From Candidatus Dormiibacterota bacterium (GTDB lineage: Bacteria > Acidobacteriota > Polarisedimenticolia > Gp22-AA2): a DNA stretch of 64,000 nt. Where the stretch lies: positions 1 to 64,000 of the forward strand of contig DASQAT010000043.1 in NCBI GenBank assembly GCA_035635555.1, in the 5' to 3' direction. The stretch's first letter is position 1. Each line of letters begins with the position of its first letter. Shown here one piece after another: positions 18,430-27,500 of this stretch. A program made the translations under genes and the position numbers. The notes under the pieces were generated by a model that did no database searches, had not been told where the DNA came from, and saw only the letters and a program-made list of their open reading frames with translations.

Positions 18430-19142
18430 TCGGACGACGGCGCGCGCTGGCGCTCGGGCCGCGGCGCCGCCGTGGCGATGCCGTGGCTGATGGCGTAGCG
18501 CGTCAGCCCCGCGACATTGTGGATCTCGAGCTTGTCCATGATGCGCGTGCGGTGGTTCTCGATCGTCTTCACCGACAGCACCAGGACCCTCGCGATCTCC
18601 TTGTTGGTGTGCCCCTCGGCGATGAGCTGCAGGATCTCGCGCTCGCGCGGCGTCAGGACATCCAGCATCCCGGTGCGCGTGCGCGGGTGCGGCCGCTTGA
18701 GGTAGCCGTCGACCACCTTGGTCGATATCGAGGGGTGCAGGTAGGTTCCTCCCCCCACGACGGCGTGGATCGCCTCGACCAGGTCGGAGGAGACCGATTC
18801 CTTGAGGAGGTAACCCCGCGCTCCCGCCTTCAGGAGCGAGTAGACGTACTCCTCGCTGCTGTGCATGGTGAGGGCGACCACCCGGATCGCCGGGCACTCC
18901 TTGACGATGCGCGTCGTGGCCTCGAGGCCGTTCATGCGCGGCATGCTCACGTCCATGACCACCACATCCGGCTTCAGCGTCAGCCCCTTGCGCACCGCCT
19001 CACGCCCGTCGGCGGCTTCCCCGACCACCTCGATGTCCCTCTCCGCCTCGAGAATGGCCCGCAGGCCCTGGCGCACGATCGTGTGATCGTCCGCCACCAG
19101 CACGCGCGTCTTTCTGTGGCTCTGCATGTTGACGCGCCTCAT
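18426..19142 (-). CDS. NarL/FixJ-family response regulator with LuxR-type HTH
   Basis: A 238-residue transcription factor. Receiver domain at about 12-130 with acidic pair DD18-19, phospho-acceptor Asp64 in VVMDVSMP and the conserved Lys in LLKES. A LuxR-type DNA-binding domain follows at about 165-225 (LTPREREILQLIAEGHTNKEIA is the recognisable start; key residues L, REREIL, G, NKEIA). ATG 19142 overlaps the kinase stop as ATGA; ATG 19127 is an alternative. It is the obvious partner of the co-transcribed sensor kinase. Its target genes cannot be read from the sequence. Confidence 0.95.
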   Translation of the reverse strand: MRRVNMQSHRKTRVLVADDHTIVRQGLRAILEAERDIEVVGEAADGREAVRKGLTLKPDVVVMDVSMPRMNGLEATTRIVKECPAIRVVALTMHSSEEYVYSLLKAGARGYLLKESVSSDLVEAIHAVVGGGTYLHPSISTKVVDGYLKRPHPRTRTGMLDVLTPREREILQLIAEGHTNKEIARVLVLSVKTIENHRTRIMDKLEIHNVAGLTRYAISHGIATAAPRPERQRAPSSD

Positions 19143-20956
19143 GGAAACCCTGCCTCGTACGCCTGGACGGGTGCCGGACGGCTCGACCGTCCCCGCCCCG
19201 CGGCCGCCGCGTGGATCGGGATCTCGGCGACCAGACGCGTCCCCCGGCCCGGGCGGGACTGGATGCGCAGCGCCCCCCCGGCCCGCTCGATCCGCTCGCG
19301 CATGCCGATGAGACCCAGACCCTGGTGGGACATCCCCGCCTGCCTCAGCCCGATGCCGTCGTCCGAGACGATCGCCCGCAGGGTCCCGTTGTGGCCGTTC
19401 AGGCCGATGCGGACCTGCCGGGCGCGCGCGTGGCGGGCGACGTTGGTGAGCGCCTCCTGGAAGAAGCGAAACAGGAGGGTGTTGACGTCCTTGTCGATCG
19501 GCGCGCCGTTGCCGTTCGCCTGCAGCTCGACGCCCACGCCGGTGCGCCTCGAGAACGTGTCGGAGTACCAGCGCAGGGCCGGCACGAGCCCCAGGTCGTC
19601 CAGGATGGACGGACGCAGGTCCATGGCGATGCGGCGCGTCTCGGCGATCGTGCGAAGCACGACGCTCTCCGTCTCCCGGATGGCGCGACCCACCTCGGGC
19701 GCCCCGCCCCGGGTCAGGTTGCGCAGGAGCCCCAGGTTGATCTTGGCCGCGGTCATCGACTGGGCCAGCTCGTCGTGCAGCTCGCGCGCGATGCGGCGCC
19801 GGTCTTCTTCGATCCGGCGCTCGAGGCTCTCCGACACGGCCCGCAGGTCGGCCTGCTTGCGGCTCAGCGCCTCGATGACGCGCGCCTTCCTGACGGCGTG
19901 GCCGATCTGGTCGGCGATCGTGGCGTGGAGCCGGATGTCCTCCTCCTCGAAGGCCCGCGGCCGCGCGTCCTCCAGCCTCAGCGTCCCCAGGATCTTCCCC
20001 CTGCACCGGATCGGGAGCACCAGGACCGTGCGCGCTTCCGCCCAGTAGGCGCAGATGTCCGGCGCCTCCCGGAGATCGGGGACCACGACCGGCCGGCCGG
20101 AGCGCAGGGCGCGCGGGCTCAAAGTCGTGGAGCTCGGGCGGGCCGAGAACCGGTATCCGCGCGAGTACTGCCCCGGCGGTCCCGCCATGGCGGCGACCTC
20201 CATCTCCCCCGCCCGCTCGTCGTGCAGCGCCACCACGACCCCCAGGGCCTTCGTCACCCCCCGCACCACGCGGGCCAGGCGCGGCAGCAGGACCGGAAGG
20301 CTCTCTTCAGCGCTGATGGCGTGCCCCACCTGGCTGAGCAGGAGCAGCCCCGACTGGCGCCGCGCTTCGGCCTCGCGCGCCAGCGCCCCGTTCACGACTT
20401 CGGTGATGACACCGGCCAGCGCGGTCGCGACTTCGAGCTCGGTCGCCCCCAGGTCGAACGGCTGCCCGCCCCGATCCGCCAGCAGGAACCCGAGCGGCCG
20501 CCCCGGACCGCGCAGCGGGGCGCCAAACAGGGAGGTCACGCCGAGCCACCGAACGTGGCAGATGCGCCGCTGCGACGCACCCGAGCCGCCGCCGACGTGC
20601 AGGACCGCCTGCCGGCGGCGCACCAGGCTCCGCCCGAACGGACAGTCGCGCAGACGCTCCCCCGGCGGGTCGAGCGACGCCGCGCGAACGCGCCCGCAGG
20701 ACGCCAGCCTGAGAAGACGATGGCGGCGGTCGAGAAGGATGATCTCGGCCCGCCGGAACCGCATGGTGCGCGCGAACTCGCGCAGCACGCGGGTGGCGAT
20801 CTCGAAGGGCCTGCCCTGCGCGGAGCTCAGAAGCGAGATGCGGTAGAAGGAGCGCATCAGCCTCAGGTCATGATCGCGGCGCGCGGCCTGGAGCGGAGAC
20901 CTCCCCCGACGCATGCTTCCCTGAGAGTCTTCGCCTCGAGCCAGGGCTTGTTTCAT
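19139..20956 (-). CDS. Two-GAF sensor histidine kinase, NarX/DegS type (HisKA_3)
   Basis: About 605 residues with no transmembrane segment, so a cytoplasmic sensor. Two GAF-like modules lie at roughly 45-185 and 195-355. The HisKA_3 phospho-acceptor region contains RRIARELHDELAQS with the His in the RELHDELAQ motif, followed by a HATPase_c domain with N-box FQEALTNVARHA, DDGIGL and GLGLIGMRER. This class phosphorylates NarL-type regulators, matching the overlapping downstream gene. The start is uncertain: ATG 20956 is given; ATG 20914 has a better AGGGA Shine-Dalgarno sequence and would remove 14 residues before any domain. Confidence 0.92.
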   Translation of the reverse strand: MKQALARGEDSQGSMRRGRSPLQAARRDHDLRLMRSFYRISLLSSAQGRPFEIATRVLREFARTMRFRRAEIILLDRRHRLLRLASCGRVRAASLDPPGERLRDCPFGRSLVRRRQAVLHVGGGSGASQRRICHVRWLGVTSLFGAPLRGPGRPLGFLLADRGGQPFDLGATELEVATALAGVITEVVNGALAREAEARRQSGLLLLSQVGHAISAEESLPVLLPRLARVVRGVTKALGVVVALHDERAGEMEVAAMAGPPGQYSRGYRFSARPSSTTLSPRALRSGRPVVVPDLREAPDICAYWAEARTVLVLPIRCRGKILGTLRLEDARPRAFEEEDIRLHATIADQIGHAVRKARVIEALSRKQADLRAVSESLERRIEEDRRRIARELHDELAQSMTAAKINLGLLRNLTRGGAPEVGRAIRETESVVLRTIAETRRIAMDLRPSILDDLGLVPALRWYSDTFSRRTGVGVELQANGNGAPIDKDVNTLLFRFFQEALTNVARHARARQVRIGLNGHNGTLRAIVSDDGIGLRQAGMSHQGLGLIGMRERIERAGGALRIQSRPGRGTRLVAEIPIHAAAAGRGRSSRPAPVQAYEAGFP

Positions 20957-21024
20957 CGGCAGACAGCCAAGTTGTTGTGGTGTGACCTGCGCTCGACTCA
21001 TTCTGGTCACAGGAAGTGCCCGTG

Positions 21025-22149
21025 TCAACTGGATTCGCGGGCGATACGGGCGAACACCGCCGCGATGCGCCCCGCCGCACGGCCGTCCCAGAGCGGGATC
21101 GACCGGGGTCGCCGGGCCCGTGCGCGCAGGATCCTCCGCGCCGCCGTGACGATCGCCCGCGTGTCGCTCCCCACCAGCACGTTCGTGCCGCGGGTCGTCG
21201 TGATCGGCCGCTCGGTATTTTCACGGAGGGTGAGGCACGGCACGCCGAGGATCGAGGCTTCTTCCTGAATGCCGCCCGAATCGGTCAGGACCAGACGCGC
21301 ACGCTTCTGGAGATGCAGGAAGTCGAGATACCCCAGAGGCTCGATGAGCCGCAGACTACCGGAGCCGCCGTCCGCGCCGACACCCAGCTCCCGCATCATC
21401 TTGACGGTGCGCGGGTGCACCGGGAAGACGATCGGGATGTCCTGCGCCACCGTCTCGAGCGCCGTGAAGATGCGCCGCAGCGCAGCCTCGTCGTCCACGT
21501 TCGACGGCCGGTGCAGCGTCAGGAGGGCGAACGGCGCCGCGATCCCCAGCCGCCGCATCACGTCCGACGAGTCGGCCCGCGCCAGGAAGCGCCGCAGCGT
21601 GTCGATCATGACGTTGCCGACGCGGTGGATCCTGCGGCGCTCGATCCCCTCGTGGCGCAGATTGACGTCGGCGTCCGGGCTCGTGGTGAACAGCAGGTCC
21701 GAAAGGGCGTCGGTGACGACGCGGTTGACCTCCTCCGGCATCGACCGGTCGCGCGAGCGCAGCCCCGCCTCGACATGCGCCACGCGCACCGGCGGCGACA
21801 TCTTCGCCGCCACCACCGAGCAGGCCAGGGTCGAGTTCACGTCCCCCACGACCACCACCCAGTCGGGCCGGTCGGCCACCAGAACCTTCTCGAACGCCTC
21901 CATGATGCGCGCCGTCTGCACCGCGTGGCTCCCGGAGCCGACACCGAGATGGATGTCCGGCTTCGGGATCTCCAGCTCCTCGAAGAAGATGTCCGACATC
22001 GCCTCGTCGTAGTGCTGCCCCGTGTGCACCAGACGGGCCTCGAAGAGCCCGGGACGCGCCCGGAGCTCGCGCAGGAGCGGCGCGACTTTCATGAAGTTCG
22101 GGCGGGCCCCGGCGACGAGGAGAAGACGGAGAGGGGCGCGCTTCTTCAT
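21025..22149 (-). CDS. wecB: UDP-N-acetylglucosamine 2-epimerase (non-hydrolysing), WecB/WbpI type
   Basis: A 374-residue GT-B-fold epimerase that would convert UDP-GlcNAc to UDP-ManNAc, or in the WbpI role the 2,3-diacetamido uronic acid nucleotide sugar. Family features: GARPNFMKVAPL near the N-terminus, TGQHYDEAMSD, VVVVGDVNSTLAC, HVEAGLRSRDRSMPEEVNR, LTLHRPSNVD, and TDSGGIQEEASILGVPCLTLRENTERP shortened here to its key elements SGGIQEE and TERP. ATG 22149 overlaps the upstream aminotransferase stop as ATGA, so the two act in one pathway. Confidence 0.93.
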   Translation of the reverse strand: MKKRAPLRLLLVAGARPNFMKVAPLLRELRARPGLFEARLVHTGQHYDEAMSDIFFEELEIPKPDIHLGVGSGSHAVQTARIMEAFEKVLVADRPDWVVVVGDVNSTLACSVVAAKMSPPVRVAHVEAGLRSRDRSMPEEVNRVVTDALSDLLFTTSPDADVNLRHEGIERRRIHRVGNVMIDTLRRFLARADSSDVMRRLGIAAPFALLTLHRPSNVDDEAALRRIFTALETVAQDIPIVFPVHPRTVKMMRELGVGADGGSGSLRLIEPLGYLDFLHLQKRARLVLTDSGGIQEEASILGVPCLTLRENTERPITTTRGTNVLVGSDTRAIVTAARRILRARARRPRSIPLWDGRAAGRIAAVFARIARESS

Positions 22150-23339
22150 CCCCGTCCCAGGACGACGCGCAGCGCCTCGCACACCCTCTCGACCTGGGCG
22201 TCGGTCATCTCCGGGAAGAGCGGCAGCGACAGCACCTCGCGCGCCGCCCGCTCGGCGACCGGGAAGGACCCCTCGCGCAGGCCCAGCGAGGCGTAGCAGG
22301 CTTGAAGGTGCAAAGGGATCGGGTAGTGGATGCCGGTCTCGATCTCCTTCTCGAGAAGCTCCGCGCGCACCCGGTCGCGGGCGTCGATGGGGACGCGCAC
22401 CGTATAAAGATGATAGACGTGCGTCCCCCAGGGCTTCTCGACGGGAAGACGGAGCGCCGTCCCGGCGAGCCCCATCTCCTTGAAGCGCTCGGTGTAGAGC
22501 GCCGCGAGCGCCCGCCGCCGCGCGTTCCAGCCGGACAGCCGCTTCAGCTTGACCCGCAGGATGGCCGCCTGCAGCGCGTCCAGACGCCCGTTGTACCCCT
22601 CCTCGGCGTGGATGTACTTCTCCGACTGGCCGTGATCCCTCAGACTGCGCGCGCGCTCTGCTATCTCCGCGCGGGCGGTCGTGAGCATGCCCCCTTCGCC
22701 GCAGCCACCCAGGTTCTTCGTCGGATAGAAGGAGAAGCAGCCCGCGTCCCCCAGCGACCCGGCGGAGCGTCCCGCCCCGGCGGCGCCTCCCCGGTACAGC
22801 GCCCCGTGCGCTTGGCAGGCGTCTTCGACGACCGCCAGAGCGCGCGGCCGCGCCATCTCGAGGATAGGGCCCATGTCGGCCGTCTGACCGTACAGGTGGA
22901 TCGGAACGATCGCCGCGGTGCGGTCGGTGATCGCCTTCCGCACGAGCCCCGGGTCAAGAGTCAGCGACTCGGGATCGACATCCACGAACACCGTCCGGGC
23001 GCCGGCCTGGGAGATGGCCTCCGTGGTGGCGATGAAGGTCAGGGGGGACGTGATGACTTCGTCGCGGGGGCCGCCGCCCGCGCCCGCGGCGATCAGCGCG
23101 AAGCGGAGGGCGTCCGTGCCGCTCGACACCGCGACCGCGTGCGGCACATCGCAGAAGGCGGCGAACTCTCTCTCGAGCCGCTCGACCTCGGGGCCGCCGA
23201 TGTAACGGCCGGAGGCGAGCACGCGCTCGACCGCCGCCAGGATCTCCTGCCTGAGATCGGTGAATGTCGCGCCTAGGTCGATGGCGGGGACACGGCCGGC
23301 CGGCTTGCCTTCATCCTGCGCCTTGCGGAGAACGCCCAT
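22146..23339 (-). CDS. DegT/DnrJ/EryC1/StrS-family nucleotide-sugar aminotransferase (WbpE/WlbC-like)
   Basis: A 397-residue PLP enzyme that aminates a keto nucleotide sugar. The family pattern is intact: SGRYIGGPEVERLE near 43-56, SSGTDALRFAL for phosphate binding, VEDACQAHGA with the cofactor-contacting Asp, and FSFYPTKNLGGCGEGGM with the Schiff-base Lys. The WbpE/WlbC role (3-keto to 3-amino on a UDP-GlcNAcA derivative) fits its coupling to the epimerase gene and the presence of WlbA- and WlbB-like genes at 44.3-46.0 kb, but that assignment is inferred. ATG 23339 has a strong GGGAGGAGGGG Shine-Dalgarno sequence. Confidence 0.92.
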   Translation of the reverse strand: MGVLRKAQDEGKPAGRVPAIDLGATFTDLRQEILAAVERVLASGRYIGGPEVERLEREFAAFCDVPHAVAVSSGTDALRFALIAAGAGGGPRDEVITSPLTFIATTEAISQAGARTVFVDVDPESLTLDPGLVRKAITDRTAAIVPIHLYGQTADMGPILEMARPRALAVVEDACQAHGALYRGGAAGAGRSAGSLGDAGCFSFYPTKNLGGCGEGGMLTTARAEIAERARSLRDHGQSEKYIHAEEGYNGRLDALQAAILRVKLKRLSGWNARRRALAALYTERFKEMGLAGTALRLPVEKPWGTHVYHLYTVRVPIDARDRVRAELLEKEIETGIHYPIPLHLQACYASLGLREGSFPVAERAAREVLSLPLFPEMTDAQVERVCEALRVVLGRG

Positions 23340-23435
23340 TCTCCCCCTCCTCCCGCGAAGGGCAGATTGTGGGGCAGCCGCAGGTTCAAGTCAACGGCGC
23401 GGGCGGTCCGTGCAGGAGAGGGGTGCCGCGGACTA

Positions 23436-25685
23436 TCACCCCGCGGCCGACGAAACCCGCCCGGGTGGTCCCTGGCGCTCGAAGCCGGTGCTCAAGAGGC
23501 GCTCCGCCTGCGACGCCTCCACGGGCTTCGAGAACAGGAACCCCTGTCCGTAGCGGCAGCCGAGATCGAGCAGCTGCTGCATCTGCTCCCTGGTCTCGAT
23601 CCCCTCCGCCACCACCCGCATGCCGAGGTTCTCGGCGAAGCGGAGCACCGTCCGGACGATCTCGAGATTCTTCCGGCTGGCGGACATGTTCCACACGAAG
23701 GAGCGGTCGATCTTGACGGAATCCAGCGGGAACTTGTGCAGATAACCCAGGGAGGAGTACCCGGTCCCGAAGTCGTCCAGGGACAGCTTGACGCCGAGCT
23801 TCTTCAGGCCGGTCAGAATGCCGATGGCCCGCTCGGGATCCTCCATCATGACGCTCTCCGTGACCTCCAGGCTCACGCAGGCGGGGGTGACACCCGTCTC
23901 GCGCAGGATGCGCTCGACCACATCGACGAGGTCCGCCTGGCTGAGCTCCTTGCCGGACAGGTTGACGTTCATCAGGAGCGGCGGCTCGGAGCGGAAGCGA
24001 GCGTGCATGGCCTGGAGCCAGCCCAGGGCGTCCTTCATGCACCAGCGGTCGATGTCGATGATCAATCCCGTCTTCTCCGCCAGGGGGAGGAATTCCGCGG
24101 GGGAGACCAGGGCGCGCTGCGGGTGCATCCAGCGAATCAGGGCCTCGAAGCCGACGATACCGGAGGTGTCGAGGTTCAGGATCGGCTGATAGAAGCTCCG
24201 CAGCTCCCCCTTGCCGATGCCGGAGCGGAGCTCCTTCTCCAGACGCATCTCGTCGATCGCCAGCGAGTGCATCTTGCGCTCGAACAGCACGTGGCGGGCC
24301 CCTCCCTGGTCGCGGGCCTGGACCATCGCGATGCCGGCGTCGCGCAGGAGATCCCCCGCGCCTGCGCCATCCCCCTCGCCGATCGCGATGCCGATGCTGG
24401 CGGTCATCGAGGTCTCCTCCCCCTCGGACCGGAACAGCGTGCCCAGGTCGCTCTGCAGCCGGCCGGCGAAGCGCCCGACGATGTCGGCGCTCTTGCAATC
24501 GAGGATCAGGACGGCAAATTCGTCGGGGCCTATCCGGGCGGCGGCGTGCTCCTCGCGCAGGGTCAATCGCAATTGGTCGGCGACGTGACAGATGAAGCGA
24601 TCTCCGAAGGCGTGCCCGAGGGTGTTGTTGAAGCGTGTGAACCCGTCGAGGTCGAGGGTCAGGACGGCCAGGGGACACCCGGGGCGCGACCCCGCGTCCC
24701 CCAGGGCGCGCCGCAGCTGCTCCGCGAACGAGCGGCGATTGTAGAGCCCCGTGAGCGGATCCCGCGTCAGCTCCTGCTCCAGCCGTTGCTCCGCCACACC
24801 CCTCTCGGTCGCCTCATGGTCGATCTCGAGGCGCGCCCGCGACAGCCGTTCCTTGCGGAGCTCGACCTCTCTTAGGAGCAGCTCCGGCTGACGGAGCAGG
24901 CCGTAGGTCGACAGGCCTATCGCGGCGCCGAAGGCGAGAACCAGCGCCAGGCCCGCGGCGAGGGTCCCGGTCGCGTACCATCCTCCCGAGCCGGCGACGG
25001 CCAGCCGCCAGGCGGCGCCCGGAAGGTTCAGCTCGAAATCGAGGGCGCTCCGGGACAGGCTGGGGGCCCCGAGGAAGGGGGGCCCGCCGTCGGACTCCTC
25101 CCCCGATCGCCGGAGCGCGAACTGGTACCCCGCGTTCCCCAGCAGGTCCAGCCCGCTCGCGCTCAGGACCTGAAGGAGGTCGACCAGCAGGGTGGTCGAG
25201 ACCGGCGGGCCTTCGGCCGTGGCCTCGGTCCGGTGCACCACCAGCACGACCGTGTTGCCGCGCGAAGAGGCGAACGGGCCGCGCACCGCCGTCGCCCCCT
25301 CACCCCGGAAGACCGAGCCGTCGGATCGCCAGAACCGGGTGTCGCGCTCGGGAAACCGCGTCTGATCCACGAACGCGCAGGTGCGCCCGCCACGCGCCTG
25401 CCAGACCCCCTGGATCGAGGCGGATGTCTCGATCAGCCTCTGGAAGAGGGGACGCAGCGCATCGCAGTCGCGATCGTGCGCCACGAGCGCCAGCGTCTCG
25501 CTCACGGCGCCGAGCCGCTCGAACTCGGTCTCCAGGCGGTGACCGAAGGCGGCGCCGATGGTCCGGGCCTGCGCGCGCCGGGTCTCCGCCTCGCGCGCGG
25601 TCGTCGCCCGGAGAAGAGCCGATCCGCAGAGCACGGCGATCAGGGAGGCCACGAGCGCGCGGGTCGAGGCTTTCCTAGTCGTCAT
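23436..25685 (-). CDS. Membrane-anchored GGDEF-EAL protein; GGDEF motif degenerate (GPDEF)
   Basis: A 749-residue c-di-GMP protein. Two membrane segments (about 9-25 and 240-262) flank a periplasmic sensor region of roughly 210 residues, a CHASE-like arrangement. The GGDEF domain (about 310-470) starts with DPLTGLYNRR and has RIGPDEF where GG(D/E)EF is expected, so cyclase activity is doubtful. The EAL domain (about 485-735) keeps EALIRW, NLSGKEL, EVTES, LDDFGTGYSS and VVAEGIET, so it should hydrolyse c-di-GMP. ATG 25685 overlaps the upstream stop by 11 bases. It closes the long polysaccharide-like operon, suggesting that c-di-GMP controls it. Confidence 0.92.
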   Translation of the reverse strand: MTTRKASTRALVASLIAVLCGSALLRATTAREAETRRAQARTIGAAFGHRLETEFERLGAVSETLALVAHDRDCDALRPLFQRLIETSASIQGVWQARGGRTCAFVDQTRFPERDTRFWRSDGSVFRGEGATAVRGPFASSRGNTVVLVVHRTEATAEGPPVSTTLLVDLLQVLSASGLDLLGNAGYQFALRRSGEESDGGPPFLGAPSLSRSALDFELNLPGAAWRLAVAGSGGWYATGTLAAGLALVLAFGAAIGLSTYGLLRQPELLLREVELRKERLSRARLEIDHEATERGVAEQRLEQELTRDPLTGLYNRRSFAEQLRRALGDAGSRPGCPLAVLTLDLDGFTRFNNTLGHAFGDRFICHVADQLRLTLREEHAAARIGPDEFAVLILDCKSADIVGRFAGRLQSDLGTLFRSEGEETSMTASIGIAIGEGDGAGAGDLLRDAGIAMVQARDQGGARHVLFERKMHSLAIDEMRLEKELRSGIGKGELRSFYQPILNLDTSGIVGFEALIRWMHPQRALVSPAEFLPLAEKTGLIIDIDRWCMKDALGWLQAMHARFRSEPPLLMNVNLSGKELSQADLVDVVERILRETGVTPACVSLEVTESVMMEDPERAIGILTGLKKLGVKLSLDDFGTGYSSLGYLHKFPLDSVKIDRSFVWNMSASRKNLEIVRTVLRFAENLGMRVVAEGIETREQMQQLLDLGCRYGQGFLFSKPVEASQAERLLSTGFERQGPPGRVSSAAG

Positions 25686-26481
25686 CGGCCACCACCCCGC
25701 CCTTGGCCGGCCGGCCGGAGAACGGGATGAACCAGGCCGTCGACAGCATCCGTCGCCTGGTGCTCTCCCCCTGGAAACTGGAGGCGGCGACATTCATGCG
25801 GTGCCTTCCCACGGTCAGCGCCACGGTCATGTAGATTTCCGTCGAGCTCTGCGTCTCGCTGCCCGGCGCGCCTCTGTAGGGCACCGTGCGGCCGACGGCG
25901 ACCCCGAAGGTCCAGGTGGCGGAGGTGCCGCGCAGGCTGACGCTTCCGGTCGCGAACTTGTCGTCGAGGTCCCCGCTCATCCCGGTGTACAGCCGCAGGC
26001 CGGCGCCCCAGCGCTGCGCCGCGGTGATGTCGAGCCCGCCCTGCAGCAGCTGCCCCTCGGTGTCGCCGATGTCCAGCCAGCTGTCTCCGAGCACCAGCGT
26101 CACCCGGCCCGGCGCGAGGCCCGCGTACAGTGTCGCGCTGACCTCATTGAAGTCGTCGGATTGCCCGGGAAGACTGGCCTTCCCCAGGCGCATGGAGGCG
26201 TCGAAATGGTGGCGCGCGCCGAACTGGAAGGTGCGGCCGCCCGAGACATAGGCCCAGTGGGCGTCCTCCATGGAGACACCCGCCGCGCCGATCCGGTAGG
26301 AGCCGCCGCGGCCGGCGCCGATCCAGACGACGCTGGTCCCCCAGCCCTTCACTTCGGCGCTCCCGTCGTAGAGATCGGCGTTGAGCATCAGGCTGCCGTC
26401 GGCCGCGAGCGCGGTACCCGGCGCCGCGATCGCCGCCACCAGCAGGGCGCAGGCGCCCGCGCGCAGGCGATTCGTCAACAC
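25675..26481 (-). CDS. Predicted outer-membrane beta-barrel protein (unrecognised family)
   Basis: A 268-residue protein with a clear Sec signal peptide (basic start, hydrophobic core, cleavage near ALAAD at about 24-28). The rest is a series of alternating-hydrophobicity strands with frequent Gly and aromatic residues (for example TSVVWIGAGRGGSYRIG and RVTLVLGDSWLDIG), the look of a 10-14-strand outer-membrane barrel. The family is not recognised. The GTG start at 26481 overlaps the upstream gene by 7 bases; TTG 26478 is an alternative. In a polysaccharide locus it could be an export pore, analogous in position to AlgE or PgaA; that role is inference. Confidence 0.7.
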   Translation of the reverse strand: MLTNRLRAGACALLVAAIAAPGTALAADGSLMLNADLYDGSAEVKGWGTSVVWIGAGRGGSYRIGAAGVSMEDAHWAYVSGGRTFQFGARHHFDASMRLGKASLPGQSDDFNEVSATLYAGLAPGRVTLVLGDSWLDIGDTEGQLLQGGLDITAAQRWGAGLRLYTGMSGDLDDKFATGSVSLRGTSATWTFGVAVGRTVPYRGAPGSETQSSTEIYMTVALTVGRHRMNVAASSFQGESTRRRMLSTAWFIPFSGRPAKGGVVADDD

Positions 26482-27500
26482 GAAGCCTTCCCGCGTCCGG
26501 GAGCGGCTTCCGCGGAGCCGGGAGGCCCGCTCTGGGCCAGCAGCATCTCCTCGAACGTCACCACGACCAGCGGCTCGACCCCCTGGAGGATCCGGTGGGA
26601 GCGCAGATGGCCGACCCGGTACTCGGAGCCGATGCCGTAGCGGCAGCGCAGCAGCTCGGCCTCCTCCCCGCTCATCAAGAGCTGCGGGTCGGTCGGCTCG
26701 ACGAACCGGACGACCTCGAACAGATTGGCCGGTTGCCTGTCCACCAGCATCTGCCTGCGGAAGCTCTCGCTCATGTGAACGATCCCCCCGTCCCCCGGCT
26801 GTACGATCACCCTGGGAAGCGGATCGGTCTCGACCGCCTGCCGGAACAGATTGGGGACATCCTCCGGCCGGGCTCGGAGGCCGGCGCGCCGCGCCAGCGA
26901 GTCGCCGACGCACACGAGCGTCAGAGAGGCGCCGGCAAACAGCAGGAGCGACACGGCGATCTGGGAGGGGGTGGTCGACAGGCCGGTGAACGCCTCGGAG
27001 TCGCGCCGCATCTTGAGGAGATCACCGAGCTCCGCCAGAGGCAGGCCGACCCGGAAGGCCAGCCAGCGCAGCCCCTCCGACTCGGCCAGGGCGACCACCG
27101 TCACCGCGACCCATGACGTGGCCGCGATGCCGTAGGAATGCCACCCCGGGAGCAGCAGGACGTTCGCCAGCAGGACAGGCGCGAACACCCACAGGAAGGC
27201 CGGGTTGTCGACGCCGCCGGCGAGGTGCCAGATCCAGGCGAACGTGACGACGGCGCCGACCTGCATCAACAGCGTCCCGGCGAACATGATCGATCGACCG
27301 GCGGCGCGGTCCAGCAGCCTGGCACCCCCCCAATACGCCACGCCGAAGCAGGCCACCGTCGAGGTGATGCTGCCGAGCGGCAGGCGGTACAGACGCCAGA
27401 GAAATGGCACGACCGCCAGCACGAACCCCACCGTCGCCGAAGTCAGGACGACGCAGTCCAGGATCGCCCGGTCGCTCCGCAGACGCTCGAGACCGGTCAC
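26475..27500 (-). CDS. Polytopic membrane protein with C-terminal PAS-like region, hypothetical
   Basis: A 341-residue protein with about six transmembrane segments between residues 12 and 215 (in pairs, the last near SQIAVSLLLFAGASLTLVC). After them, about 110 cytoplasmic residues look like a PAS-type ligand-binding fold. There is no kinase, cyclase or transporter motif, so it may be a sensor or scaffold for the neighbouring EAL protein and glycosyltransferase. GTG 27500 overlaps the beta-helix gene stop as GTGA. Family not recognised. Confidence 0.75.
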   Translation of the reverse strand: MTGLERLRSDRAILDCVVLTSATVGFVLAVVPFLWRLYRLPLGSITSTVACFGVAYWGGARLLDRAAGRSIMFAGTLLMQVGAVVTFAWIWHLAGGVDNPAFLWVFAPVLLANVLLLPGWHSYGIAATSWVAVTVVALAESEGLRWLAFRVGLPLAELGDLLKMRRDSEAFTGLSTTPSQIAVSLLLFAGASLTLVCVGDSLARRAGLRARPEDVPNLFRQAVETDPLPRVIVQPGDGGIVHMSESFRRQMLVDRQPANLFEVVRFVEPTDPQLLMSGEEAELLRCRYGIGSEYRVGHLRSHRILQGVEPLVVVTFEEMLLAQSGPPGSAEAAPGRGKASC

